Source: Hylemonella sp. UBA6679
Lineage (GTDB): Bacteria > Pseudomonadota > Gammaproteobacteria > Burkholderiales > Burkholderiaceae_C
Assembly (NCBI GenBank): GCA_002454975.1
Contig: DKJZ01000019.1
Coordinates: forward strand, 1-16,562
Direction: 5' to 3'
DNA: 16,562 bases
In this document: positions 7,516 through 14,395 of the stretch, piece by piece
Numbering within the stretch: the first letter of the stretch is position 1
Layout of the letters: every line of letters begins with the position of its first letter
Notes under the pieces: model-generated
Told to the model about the DNA's origin: nothing
The model's input: the letters and a program-made list of their open reading frames with translations, nothing else
The model's database searches: none
Made by a program: the position numbers and the translations under genes

Positions 7516-7519
7516 TATG
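7504..7519. promoter_or_regulatory. Inverted repeat CATAAT-N4-ATTATG over the LysR gene start codons
   Basis: The perfect 6-base arms are separated by TCGC. On the minus strand both candidate ATG codons of the LysR gene fall in the arms. It lies in the region between the divergent regulator and the catabolic cluster and could be an operator for autoregulation; AT-richness sets it apart from the flanks. It could also be chance. Confidence 0.35.
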
Positions 7520-7657
7520 CGTAAAAAAGTTAAAAATAGATCCTGCCACGCTACGTAGTAATGCGTGATGAAGTGACGGTGTCAGAAATCAAAATCAAAC
7601 CTCGGGCCGCCGGCCAGCGCATCGCTGAGCCAGCGCCCTTCTCACAGACTGCCAGGC
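7516..7657. promoter_or_regulatory. Divergent intergenic region between LysR gene and catabolic cluster
   Basis: These 142 bases must hold the promoters of the LysR gene (-) and of the hydratase gene (+). The first 50 bases are AT-rich, unlike the surroundings. A possible + strand promoter is TTGTCC (7499-7504), a 17-base spacer, then TAAAAA (7522-7527); this is a weak match. A second palindrome, CTACGTAG, lies at 7551-7558. No strong promoter is evident. Confidence 0.35.
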
Positions 7658-8533
7658 ATGACTTCCTCCACCTTGAACCTTGAGCACTTGCGCGACTGGA
7701 TCGGTCGCAGCGAAGTGCGCCAAGACACCCTGCACCCCAACCAAGTGGCGGCTCTGGCTGCCACCTTGGACCGCCAAGACCCCAGCACCCCAGGTAGCGA
7801 GGTGCCGCCGCTGTGGCACTGGTGTTACTTCACCCCTTTGACGCCGCAAAGCGAAATTGGCGACGACGGCCACGCCAAACGCGGTGGCTTTTTGCCACCC
7901 GTGCCCCTGCCGCGGCGCATGTGGGCCGGCGGGCGCTTGAAGTTTGTGCAGCCGCTCTTGGTCGGCCAAACGCTGAGCCGCACCTCCACCATCGACGATG
8001 TGACCATCAAGCAAGGCCGCAGCGGCAACCTGGTGTTTGTCAAAGTGCGCCACGCGTTTGCGCAGGCAGGCCAAAGTGATGCGCTGGTGGAAGAGCACGA
8101 CATTGTTTACCGCGACGCGCCCACCCCAGGTGCGCCCGCCCCAGCCCCCACCGATGCCCCGGCCAACGCGCAGTTCAGCCGCGCCATCAAGGCCGACGAG
8201 GTGCTGCTGTTTCGCTACTCAGCGTTGACCTTCAATGGCCACCGCATCCACTACGACCGCTCATATGTCACGCAAGTCGAGGGCTACCCTGGCCTGATCG
8301 TGCACGGGCCACTCATTGCCACCTTGCTGGTGGATCTGGTGCGCCGTGAATTGCCCTCCGCGGACATCAGCGCCTTTGAGTTCAAGGCCGTGCGCCCAAT
8401 TTTTGACATCCATCCCTTCAGCGTGAACGGTCGCGTGGTCACCCACGAAGACGGCAGCCGCAGCGTGCAGCTGTGGGCCGCCGACCACGAAGGCTACTTG
8501 GCCATGCAGGCCACAGCCACCTTGAGCGCCTGA
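7658..8533 (+). CDS. HTD2/MaoC-like acyl-CoA hydratase (FAS1-like dehydratase N-terminal domain; mesaconyl-C4-CoA hydratase-like)
   Basis: The 291-residue cytosolic protein has two hot-dog halves. The N-terminal half (about 10-150) has PPLWHWCYF and GGFLPPVPLPRRMWAGGRLKF, typical of the HTD2-like/mesaconyl-C4-CoA hydratase group. A Pro/Ala-rich linker (about 154-170) follows. The C-terminal half has RYSALTFNGHRIHYD (186-200), the hydratase motif with the likely catalytic His/Asp region, and GYPGLIVHGPL (209-219). Such proteins add water across the 2,3 double bond of an enoyl-CoA. The similarity to mesaconyl-C4-CoA hydratase of the 3-hydroxypropionate bicycle is by motif and context; the true substrate is unknown. 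It is first in the + strand cluster, 21 bases before the acyl-CoA dehydrogenase. The ribosome site is weak (CAGG). Confidence 0.85.
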   Translation: MTSSTLNLEHLRDWIGRSEVRQDTLHPNQVAALAATLDRQDPSTPGSEVPPLWHWCYFTPLTPQSEIGDDGHAKRGGFLPPVPLPRRMWAGGRLKFVQPLLVGQTLSRTSTIDDVTIKQGRSGNLVFVKVRHAFAQAGQSDALVEEHDIVYRDAPTPGAPAPAPTDAPANAQFSRAIKADEVLLFRYSALTFNGHRIHYDRSYVTQVEGYPGLIVHGPLIATLLVDLVRRELPSADISAFEFKAVRPIFDIHPFSVNGRVVTHEDGSRSVQLWAADHEGYLAMQATATLSA

Positions 8534-8554
8534 CCTTCCTTAAAGTACGCCACC

Positions 8555-9715
8555 ATGATCACCCAGCAAGACAAATACCAAGACATCCGCGATGCGGTGC
8601 GCGATTTGTGCGCGCAGTTTCCCGACGAGTACCACCGCGAGGTCGACGCCAAACGCGCCTACCCCGAAACCTTTGTGGATGCGCTGACCAAAGCGGGTTG
8701 GCTCGCGGCCCTGATTCCCCAAGAGTACGGCGGCTCGGGCTTGGGCTTGGCCGAGGCCTCGGTGATCATGGAAGAGATCAACCGCTGCGGGGGCAACTCG
8801 GGCGCCTGCCACGGCCAGATGTACAACATGGGCACGCTGCTGCGCCACGGCTCGCAAGCACAAAAAGACCTGTACCTGCCCAAGATTGCCTCGGGCGAGT
8901 GGCGCCTGCAAAGCATGGGTGTGACCGAGCCCAGCACGGGCACCGACACCACCAAGATCAAAACCACGGCGGTGAAAAAAGGCGACCGCTACGTGGTCAA
9001 CGGCCAAAAGGTCTGGATCTCGCGGGTGCAGCACTCCGACTTCATGATCCTCTTGGCACGCACCACACCCTTGGCTGAGGTGAGCAAAAAAACCGAAGGC
9101 ATGTCGATCTTCATGGTCGATTTGCGCCAAGCCGAAAAGTCGGGCCTGACCGTGCGCCCCATTGCCAACATGGTCAACCACGAGACCAACGAGCTGTTTT
9201 TTGAGAACCTTGAAATCCCCGCCGAAAACCTGATTGGCGAAGAAGGCAAGGGCTTCAAATACATCATGGACGGCTTGAACGCCGAGCGCACGCTGATCGC
9301 TGCCGAGTGCATTGGCGACGGTTACTGGTTCATCGACCGCGTGAGCAAGTATGTCAAAGACCGCGTGGTGTTTGGCCGCCCCACCGGCCAAAACCAAGGC
9401 GTGCAGTTCCCCATTGCCGAGAGCTTCATCGAGGTGGAAGCCGCCAACCTCATGCGCTGGAAAGCCTGCGAGTTGTTCGACGCGCACCAGCCCTGCGGGG
9501 CCGAGGCCAACATGGCCAAGTACCTGGCGGCCAAAGCCTCGTGGGAAGCGGCCAATGTGTGCCTGCAAATGCACGGCGGTTTTGGTTTTGCGTGCGAGTA
9601 CGACATCGAGCGCAAGTTCCGCGAAACACGCCTCTACCAAGTCGCGCCCATTTCCACCAACCTGATCTACGCCTACGTGGCCGAGCACCTGCTGGGCTTG
9701 CCGAGGTCTTTCTAA
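8555..9715 (+). CDS. Acyl-CoA dehydrogenase family protein
   Basis: The FAD-dependent enzyme desaturates an acyl-CoA at the alpha-beta position and passes electrons to electron-transfer flavoprotein. The 386 residues match the family. Visible are the N-terminal helical domain, the FAD/substrate segment MGVTEPSTGTDTT, the middle beta domain with GQKVWIS, GEEGKGFKYIMDGLNAERTLIAAE, RVVFGRPTGQNQGVQFP, and QMHGGFGFACEYDIERKFRETRL. The Glu normally found in the C-terminal YEG motif is absent: the aligned segment reads QVAPIS (362-367), with P365 at the Glu position. E244, in NAER, occupies the place of the catalytic Glu in isovaleryl-CoA dehydrogenase (LERL). This suggests an IVD-like catalytic layout and perhaps a branched substrate; the alignment was done by eye. 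It lies between the hydratase and the esterase genes. Confidence 0.93.
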   Translation: MITQQDKYQDIRDAVRDLCAQFPDEYHREVDAKRAYPETFVDALTKAGWLAALIPQEYGGSGLGLAEASVIMEEINRCGGNSGACHGQMYNMGTLLRHGSQAQKDLYLPKIASGEWRLQSMGVTEPSTGTDTTKIKTTAVKKGDRYVVNGQKVWISRVQHSDFMILLARTTPLAEVSKKTEGMSIFMVDLRQAEKSGLTVRPIANMVNHETNELFFENLEIPAENLIGEEGKGFKYIMDGLNAERTLIAAECIGDGYWFIDRVSKYVKDRVVFGRPTGQNQGVQFPIAESFIEVEAANLMRWKACELFDAHQPCGAEANMAKYLAAKASWEAANVCLQMHGGFGFACEYDIERKFRETRLYQVAPISTNLIYAYVAEHLLGLPRSF

Positions 9716-9716
9716 T

Positions 9717-9733
9717 GCTATTGATTCAATAGC
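9717..9733. repeat. 17-base palindrome GCTATTGA-T-TCAATAGC after the acyl-CoA dehydrogenase gene
   Basis: The perfect 8-base arms surround a single base, two bases after the TAA of the acyl-CoA dehydrogenase gene and 28 bases before the hydrolase start. It shares the frame GCTAT-N7-ATAGC with the palindrome at 11707-11723. It has no U tail, so a simple terminator is unlikely. Confidence 0.6.
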
Positions 9734-9761
9734 GCACCATCAAGATCTGTCAAGGCACCGC

Positions 9762-10511
9762 ATGACGAATTCTTTGAAACCTCAAACCTTCATGCTGGTG
9801 CACGGCGCCTGGCATGGTGCGTGGTGCTGGGCGCACGTGGCCGACATCTTGCGCGCGCACGGCCACCGTGTGTTCACGCCCACGCAAACTGGTTTGGGCG
9901 CCAAGCGGCATTTGATGTCGCGCGACATCACGCTCGATGTGTTTGTGCAAGACATCGCGAATGAGCTTGAATTTGAAGACCTGAGCGATGTGGTGTTGGT
10001 GGGTCACAGCTTTGGGGGCATCGCCATCAGCGGGGTGGCTGACCGGCTGCCCCAGCGCCTGCGCCAACTCATTTACCTTGACTCTCTGTTGCTGCCCGGT
10101 GGCATGACGGCATTTAGCCAACTCAGCCCCGAGGTGGTGGCAGCGCGCACCGCAGCTGCGCAGGCCTTTGATGGCGGCATGAGCTTGCCACCACCCCCGC
10201 CTGAGGCCTTTGGCTTGCTCGACCCTGCGCACCAAGCGGTGATTGCCAAGCGCCTCACGCCACACCCTTTTGGTTGCTACACCTCACCCCTGCATTTGCA
10301 GCACGAGCTGGCTAACGGCCTGCCGCGCACCTATGTGGTGTGCACCGACCCGATTTACCCCGCGCTGGCCAAGTCGCGCGAGTTGGCGCAAAGCCTGGGC
10401 TGGCCCATGGTGGAGCTGGCCACCGGGCACGACGCCATGGTCAGCGCCCCGCAGGCCACAGCCGAACTTTTCATGCATTTGGCGGTGCAAACCCGCCCTG
10501 TCACACCATGA
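9762..10511 (+). CDS. Alpha/beta-fold hydrolase (methylesterase/EstC-like)
   Basis: The 249-residue cytosolic protein shows a full alpha/beta-hydrolase layout: the oxyanion-hole segment LVHGAWHGAWCW near residue 18, the nucleophile elbow GHSFGG with S83, a Pro-rich cap (SLPPPPPEAFGL, about 145-157), the acid TDPIYP with D196, and the base TGHDAMV with H223. The HGAWHGAWCW pattern recalls the methylesterase/hydroxynitrile-lyase group (plant SABP2-like and bacterial EstC-like proteins), which cleave small esters. The substrate is unknown. AAGG lies about 8 bases before the ATG. The stop overlaps the ATG of the CoA-transferase gene (ATGA), so the two are probably translated together. It could open an ester or thioester in the pathway, or recycle stalled CoA thioesters. 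Confidence 0.9.
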   Translation: MTNSLKPQTFMLVHGAWHGAWCWAHVADILRAHGHRVFTPTQTGLGAKRHLMSRDITLDVFVQDIANELEFEDLSDVVLVGHSFGGIAISGVADRLPQRLRQLIYLDSLLLPGGMTAFSQLSPEVVAARTAAAQAFDGGMSLPPPPPEAFGLLDPAHQAVIAKRLTPHPFGCYTSPLHLQHELANGLPRTYVVCTDPIYPALAKSRELAQSLGWPMVELATGHDAMVSAPQATAELFMHLAVQTRPVTP

Positions 10512-11698
10512 CCTCATCAGATTTGCCGCTCAGCGGCATCACCGTCGTCTCGCTCGAGCACGCGATTGCTGCGCCCTTTTGCACCCGCCAGCTCGCCGAC
10601 CAGGGCGCGCGCGTCATCAAAATTGAGCGCCCCGGCGTGGGCGACTTTGCCCGCGGTTACGACACCCGCGTGGCGGGCCTGGCCTCGCACTTCGTGTGGA
10701 CCAACCGCAGCAAAGAAAGCTTGTCGCTCGACCTCAAGCACGAACAAGCGCCAAAAATTTTGGACGCGCTCTTGGCCCAGGCTGACGTGCTGGTGCAAAA
10801 CCTCGCCCCCGGCGCAGCCGCACGCATGGGCATGTCGTTCGAGGCGCTGCATGCGCGCTTTCCCAAGCTCATCGTGTGCGACATCTCCGGCTATGGCGAC
10901 AGCGGCCCCTACCGCGATAAAAAAGCCTACGACCTGCTGATTCAAAGCGAGGCGGGCTTTTTGTCCATCACCGGCACGCCCGACACCCCCGCCAAGGCAG
11001 GCTGTTCGATTGCCGACATCGCCGCGGGCATGTACGCCTACAGCAACATCCTCACCGCCCTGATTCAGCGCGGCAAAACAGGTTTGGGCAAACGCATCGA
11101 CATCTCCATGCTCGAGAGCATGACCGAGTGGATGAGCTACCCGCTGTATTACGCCTTTGATGGCGCGTCCCCACCCCCCAGAGCGGGGGCCTCGCACGCC
11201 ACCATTTACCCTTACGGGCCGTTTCCCAGCGGTGACGGCAAAACCGTCATGCTGGGCCTGCAAAACGAACGCGAGTGGCAGTTGTTTTGCACCCGCGTGC
11301 TGCAGCAGCCCGAGCTGGCCAACGATGCACGCTTTGCATCCAATGGCCTGCGCGCTGGCAACAAAACCGAGTTGCAAACCCTCATTGAAGCCTGCTTTGC
11401 CCAGCTCAGCGCACAGCAGATTGTGGCGCGCCTGGAAGACGCCCAAATTGCCAACGCCCAGGTCAACACCATGGCCGATGTGTGGGCACACCCGCAACTG
11501 CAAGCGCGTGAGCGCTGGGTGCAAGTGGGCACACCGGCTGGCTCTGTGCCGGCCTTGTTGCCCCCGGGCACCGCCGACGCCACCCAGGCCTGCATGAACG
11601 CCGTGCCCGCTTTGGGCGAGCACACCGAACGCATCTTGCAAGAGTTGGGCTGGGGCGCACCCGACATTGCCGCCTTGCGCGCAGCGCAGGCAATCTAG
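10508..11698 (+). CDS. CaiB/BaiF (family III) CoA-transferase
   Basis: Family III CoA-transferases move CoA between carboxylic acids through an aspartyl-CoA thioester. I start this 396-residue protein at the ATG at 10508, which overlaps the hydrolase stop and is followed by the family beginning LSGITVVSLEHAIAAPF. A longer reading frame upstream is shadow sequence of the hydrolase gene. Motifs include ADQGARVIKIERPGVGDFAR, WTNRSKESLSLDLK, ISGYGDSGPYRDKKAYDLL with the catalytic aspartate D142, and EAGFLSITG. Members close by motif include mesaconyl-CoA C1-C4 transferase, succinyl-CoA:citramalate and itaconate CoA-transferases; the true donor and acceptor are not readable. It probably activates the pathway's acid. 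A palindrome follows the stop. Confidence 0.93.
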   Translation: MTSSDLPLSGITVVSLEHAIAAPFCTRQLADQGARVIKIERPGVGDFARGYDTRVAGLASHFVWTNRSKESLSLDLKHEQAPKILDALLAQADVLVQNLAPGAAARMGMSFEALHARFPKLIVCDISGYGDSGPYRDKKAYDLLIQSEAGFLSITGTPDTPAKAGCSIADIAAGMYAYSNILTALIQRGKTGLGKRIDISMLESMTEWMSYPLYYAFDGASPPPRAGASHATIYPYGPFPSGDGKTVMLGLQNEREWQLFCTRVLQQPELANDARFASNGLRAGNKTELQTLIEACFAQLSAQQIVARLEDAQIANAQVNTMADVWAHPQLQARERWVQVGTPAGSVPALLPPGTADATQACMNAVPALGEHTERILQELGWGAPDIAALRAAQAI

Positions 11699-11705
11699 CG
11701 CGAGC

Positions 11706-11724
11706 CGCTATATTTTTTATAGCG
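11706..11724. repeat. Palindrome CGCTATA-N5-TATAGCG after the CoA-transferase gene
   Basis: The 7-base arms enclose TTTTT, 7 bases after the CoA-transferase stop codon. The inner 17 bases (11707-11723) fit the same GCTAT-N7-ATAGC frame as the palindrome at 9717-9733. The loop is T-rich but there is no T tract after the stem. It may be a member of a dispersed intergenic repeat family or a weak processing or termination element. Confidence 0.6.
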
Positions 11725-11768
11725 CCATTGCGAATATCCACCTGGCTTAAGGCCTCTTTCATACCAAT

Positions 11769-13142
11769 ATGTCCACACCCAGCACCGAAACCCTGGCCAC
11801 CTTTGCCGCCAACCTTCGCTTTGAAGACATCCCAGAGCCGGTGATCCGCCGCACCGAAGACCTGTTTTTGGATTGGGCAGCCTCCGCCCTGGCCGGCAAA
11901 GGCGCGCGGGCCGTCGAGATCTTGGCGCAGTTTGCGCAAAGCATGGGGCCCATGAACGCGCAGAACCAGCCCAGCGGCCCGAGCGAAATTTTGATCCATC
12001 GCACCAGCTCCAGCCCTCTGGTGGCCGCCATGGTCAACGCCGCGTCTTCGCACGTGGCCGAGCAAGACGATGTGCACAACGGCTCGGTGTTTCACCCGGC
12101 CACCGTGGTGTTCTCGGCGGCTCTGGCCGTGGCGCAAGCCTTGGGGCGCTCGGGCAAAGAGTTGCTCACGGCCAGCGTGGCGGGCTACGAGGTGGGCATC
12201 CGGGTGGGTGAGTTTTTGGGGCGTTCGCACTACAAAATTTTTCACACCACGGCCACTGCCGGCACCTTGGCTGCCGCTGCGGCGGTGGGGCATTTGCTCA
12301 AGCTCACACCCGCGCAAATGTTGAACGCCTTGGGCTCTGCGGGCACGCAGTCCGGTGGCTTGTGGGAGTTTTTGCGCGATGCGGCCGACTCTAAACAGTT
12401 GCACACCGCGCACGCAGCCAGCGCTGGCTTGACAGCGGCTTACCTGGCGCAGGGTGGCTTTACTGGCGCGCGACAAATTTTGGAAGGTCCGCAAGGCTTG
12501 GGCGCTGGCATGTCGAGCGATGCCAACCCCGCCAAGCTCGTGGATGGCCTGGGCACGCGCTGGACGCTGGCCGAGACCTCCTTCAAGTTCCACGCCTCCT
12601 GCCGCCACACCCACCCCGCGGCTGATGCCTTGCAACAGGTGCTGCACACCCACCAGCTCAAGGCCGACGACGTCAAAGAAGTGGTGGCCCTCGTTCACCA
12701 AGGCGCCATCGACGTGCTGGGGCCCGTCACCAACCCACAAACCGTGCACCAAAGCAAGTTCTCCATGGGCACGGTGCTGGGCTTGGCTGCGGTGCTGGGG
12801 CGCGCGGGCTTGAGCGAGTTTGACGCCAGCTACCAAGACGCCAGGGTGGTGGATTTTCGGAACAAAGTTGTCATGCAGCTCGACGCCGAGGTGGACGCCG
12901 CCTACCCCGCGCAATGGATCGGCAAGGTCGTGGTGCACACCTTAGACGGGCGCACCCTGCACGGCCGGGTCGACGAGCCCAAAGGCGACCCCGGCAACAC
13001 CCTGAGCCGCCCTGAGCTGCAAGCCAAAGCCTTGAGCCTGGGGCGCTACAGTGGCGGCGCCACCGAGGCTGAGATGCAACGCATCATCGAGCAGGTTTGG
13101 CAACTCACCAACCTGCCTGTGGTGGGTCGCCTTTTGAACTGA
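11769..13142 (+). CDS. MmgE/PrpD family protein
   Basis: The 457-residue cytosolic protein belongs to the MmgE/PrpD fold, which includes 2-methylcitrate dehydratase, cis-aconitate decarboxylase, iminodisuccinate epimerase and many uncharacterised members. Visible are the N-terminal helical domain (RRTEDLFLDWAASALAG, 28-43), the His-containing active-site regions EQDDVHNGSVFHPATV (98-113) and HTTATAGTLAAAAA (159-172), KQLHTAHAASAGL with K209, and SFKFHASCRHTHPAADA (271-287), then the smaller C-terminal domain (about 300-440). No citrate synthase, PrpB or AcnD is present nearby, so a methylcitrate-cycle role is unlikely. The neighbourhood suggests dehydration, decarboxylation or epimerisation of a di- or tricarboxylic acid. 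No ribosome site is obvious close to the ATG at 11769. It is separated from the CoA-transferase gene by 70 bases. Confidence 0.93.
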   Translation: MSTPSTETLATFAANLRFEDIPEPVIRRTEDLFLDWAASALAGKGARAVEILAQFAQSMGPMNAQNQPSGPSEILIHRTSSSPLVAAMVNAASSHVAEQDDVHNGSVFHPATVVFSAALAVAQALGRSGKELLTASVAGYEVGIRVGEFLGRSHYKIFHTTATAGTLAAAAAVGHLLKLTPAQMLNALGSAGTQSGGLWEFLRDAADSKQLHTAHAASAGLTAAYLAQGGFTGARQILEGPQGLGAGMSSDANPAKLVDGLGTRWTLAETSFKFHASCRHTHPAADALQQVLHTHQLKADDVKEVVALVHQGAIDVLGPVTNPQTVHQSKFSMGTVLGLAAVLGRAGLSEFDASYQDARVVDFRNKVVMQLDAEVDAAYPAQWIGKVVVHTLDGRTLHGRVDEPKGDPGNTLSRPELQAKALSLGRYSGGATEAEMQRIIEQVWQLTNLPVVGRLLN

Positions 13143-13293
13143 ACCTCTCGTGCCAGCCTAGATGGCCTAAGGCCCTTGTGGTTTATGCAAAATTGTGCTT
13201 AAAAGCGACCGCCCTCAGTGATAATGCGCCATCAAAGCCAGTTTGGTACACATGCTGTGTGACTGCTTGATGTAAAACCATAGAGGACAATAC
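13143..13293 (+). promoter_or_regulatory. Intergenic region upstream of the Bug/TctC gene
   Basis: These 151 bases contain small palindromes: GGCCT-A-AGGCC (13164-13174) and ACACA-TGC-TGTGT (13248-13260). They also hold an AT-rich patch around 13180-13205 where TTGTGG, 17 bases, TTAAAA could serve as a weak promoter. AGAGGA just upstream of the ATG at 13294 is a good ribosome site. The gap suggests the binding-protein gene may have its own promoter, but the evidence is thin. Confidence 0.35.
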
Positions 13294-14280
13294 ATGACAT
13301 TTTCGCGACGCACCCTGAACCTCAGCGCCCTCGCTGCTGGCCTGGCCTTGAGCTGTGGCCTCGCTGGCGCACAGAGCTACCCCACCAAATCCATCAGCCT
13401 GGTGGTGCCTTTTGCAGCCGGCGGCCCCACAGACATCGTGGCACGCACCCTGGCCGCCTCCATGACCAAGACTTTGGGCCAAACCGTGGTGGTGGAAAAC
13501 AAAACTGGCGCTGGCGGCACCATCGCTGCCGGTGCCGTGGCCAAGGCCGCGCCCGACGGCTACACCTTCTTCATTCACCACAACGGCATGGCCACCGCCC
13601 CGGCGCTCTACCGCAAGTTGGCCTTCAACCCCCTGACCGACTTCGAGTACGTGGGCCAAGTCATTGACGTGCCCATGACCCTGATTGCCCGCAAAGACCT
13701 GCCGCCCAAAAACACGGCCGAGCTCATCGCTTACGTGAAAGCCAACGCCACCAAAATCAACCTGGCCAACGCCGGTTTGGGCGCCGTGTCTCACCTGTGC
13801 GGCACCCTCTTCCAGCAAGCCATTGGCGCTGACCTGACCACCGTGCCCTTCCAGGGCACAGCCCCCGCGCTCAACGCGCTTTTGGGCGGCCAGGTCGACC
13901 TGCTGTGCGACCAAACCACCAACACCGCGCAACACATCAAGGCCGGCACGGTCAAGATGTACGGCGTGACCACCAAACAACGCATCAAGTCCATGCCCGA
14001 CCAGCCCACCCTGAGTGAAGCCGGCCTGAAAGACTTTGAAGTGGTGGTGTGGCACGGCGTGTATGCGCCCAAAGGCACCCCCGCAGATGTGATCAAGAAG
14101 TTTGGCGATGCCATGCGTGTGGGCATCAAAGACCCCGCTTTTGCCACCCGCATGGCCGACCTGGGCGCCGAGCAAATTGCCGATGCCCGTCAAACCCCTG
14201 AAGGCCTGAAAACCTTCCTGGGCTCTGAAATCACCAAATGGGGCAGCGTGATCCGCGCAGCGGGTCAGTACGCTGACTGA
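13294..14280 (+). CDS. Bug/TctC-family tripartite tricarboxylate transporter substrate-binding protein
   Basis: This is a periplasmic solute-binding protein of the tripartite tricarboxylate transporter (TTT) type, 328 residues, the usual length. The signal peptide has SRRTLNL (Tat-like) and a hydrophobic core, with probable cleavage after A26 (GLAGA-QSYP). The mature protein starts YPTKSISLVVPFAAGGPTDIVAR; the AAGGPTD loop (41-47) is the family's carboxylate-binding signature. Later motifs are VENKTGAGG, APDGYTF, VPFQGTAPALNALLGGQVDLL and GVYAPKGTPADV. Such proteins capture organic acids for TctA/TctB permeases, which are absent here, as is frequent for the expanded Bug family in Burkholderiales. 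Its position after the CoA-pathway genes suggests it binds the acid that pathway degrades. Two hairpins follow the stop. Confidence 0.95.
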   Translation: MTFSRRTLNLSALAAGLALSCGLAGAQSYPTKSISLVVPFAAGGPTDIVARTLAASMTKTLGQTVVVENKTGAGGTIAAGAVAKAAPDGYTFFIHHNGMATAPALYRKLAFNPLTDFEYVGQVIDVPMTLIARKDLPPKNTAELIAYVKANATKINLANAGLGAVSHLCGTLFQQAIGADLTTVPFQGTAPALNALLGGQVDLLCDQTTNTAQHIKAGTVKMYGVTTKQRIKSMPDQPTLSEAGLKDFEVVVWHGVYAPKGTPADVIKKFGDAMRVGIKDPAFATRMADLGAEQIADARQTPEGLKTFLGSEITKWGSVIRAAGQYAD

Positions 14281-14291
14281 TCGTCAGCCTC

Positions 14292-14309
14292 TTCAGCCCT
14301 CGGGCTGAA
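14292..14309 (+). repeat. Hairpin TTCAGCCC-TC-GGGCTGAA
   Basis: The 8-base perfect arms with a two-base centre lie 12 bases after the TGA of the Bug/TctC gene and 8 bases before the intrinsic terminator. It may be part of a double 3' structure that stabilises the transcript. Confidence 0.6.
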
Positions 14310-14317
14310 CCCCATAG

Positions 14318-14342
14318 AAGCCGGGCTCTGCCCGGCTTTTTT
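14318..14342 (+). terminator. Intrinsic terminator after the Bug/TctC gene
   Basis: AAGCCGGGC, loop TCT, GCCCGGCTT followed by TTTT makes a 9-base-pair GC-rich stem with a U tract. It ends the catabolic cluster and separates it from the dehalogenase-glcB unit. Confidence 0.92.
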
Positions 14343-14395
14343 CATGGCACCTGCGCCGCCACCTTCAACTTTTTGTGACTCAATAACGCTGTTTT

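Noticed and set aside
8540..9688. A 382-codon minus-strand open frame opposite the acyl-CoA dehydrogenase gene
   Set aside because: It mirrors the coding strand almost exactly and shows no domain; a typical GC-rich antisense frame.
10340..10507. An N-terminal extension of 56 codons for the CoA-transferase gene
   Set aside because: The extra residues are an out-of-frame reading of the hydrolase gene; the ATG at 10508 begins directly before the conserved family start and overlaps the hydrolase stop.
11463..12938. A 491-codon minus-strand open frame opposite the PrpD-family and CoA-transferase genes
   Set aside because: Low-complexity His/Arg/Gly-rich translation with no motif; the + strand genes explain the sequence.
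11735..13174. Similar TAAGGCC palindromic patches before and after the PrpD-family gene (near 11748 and at 13164-13174), considered as insertion or recombination ends
   Set aside because: The shared part is only about 7 bases with different surroundings, and the gene between them has the same composition as its neighbours.
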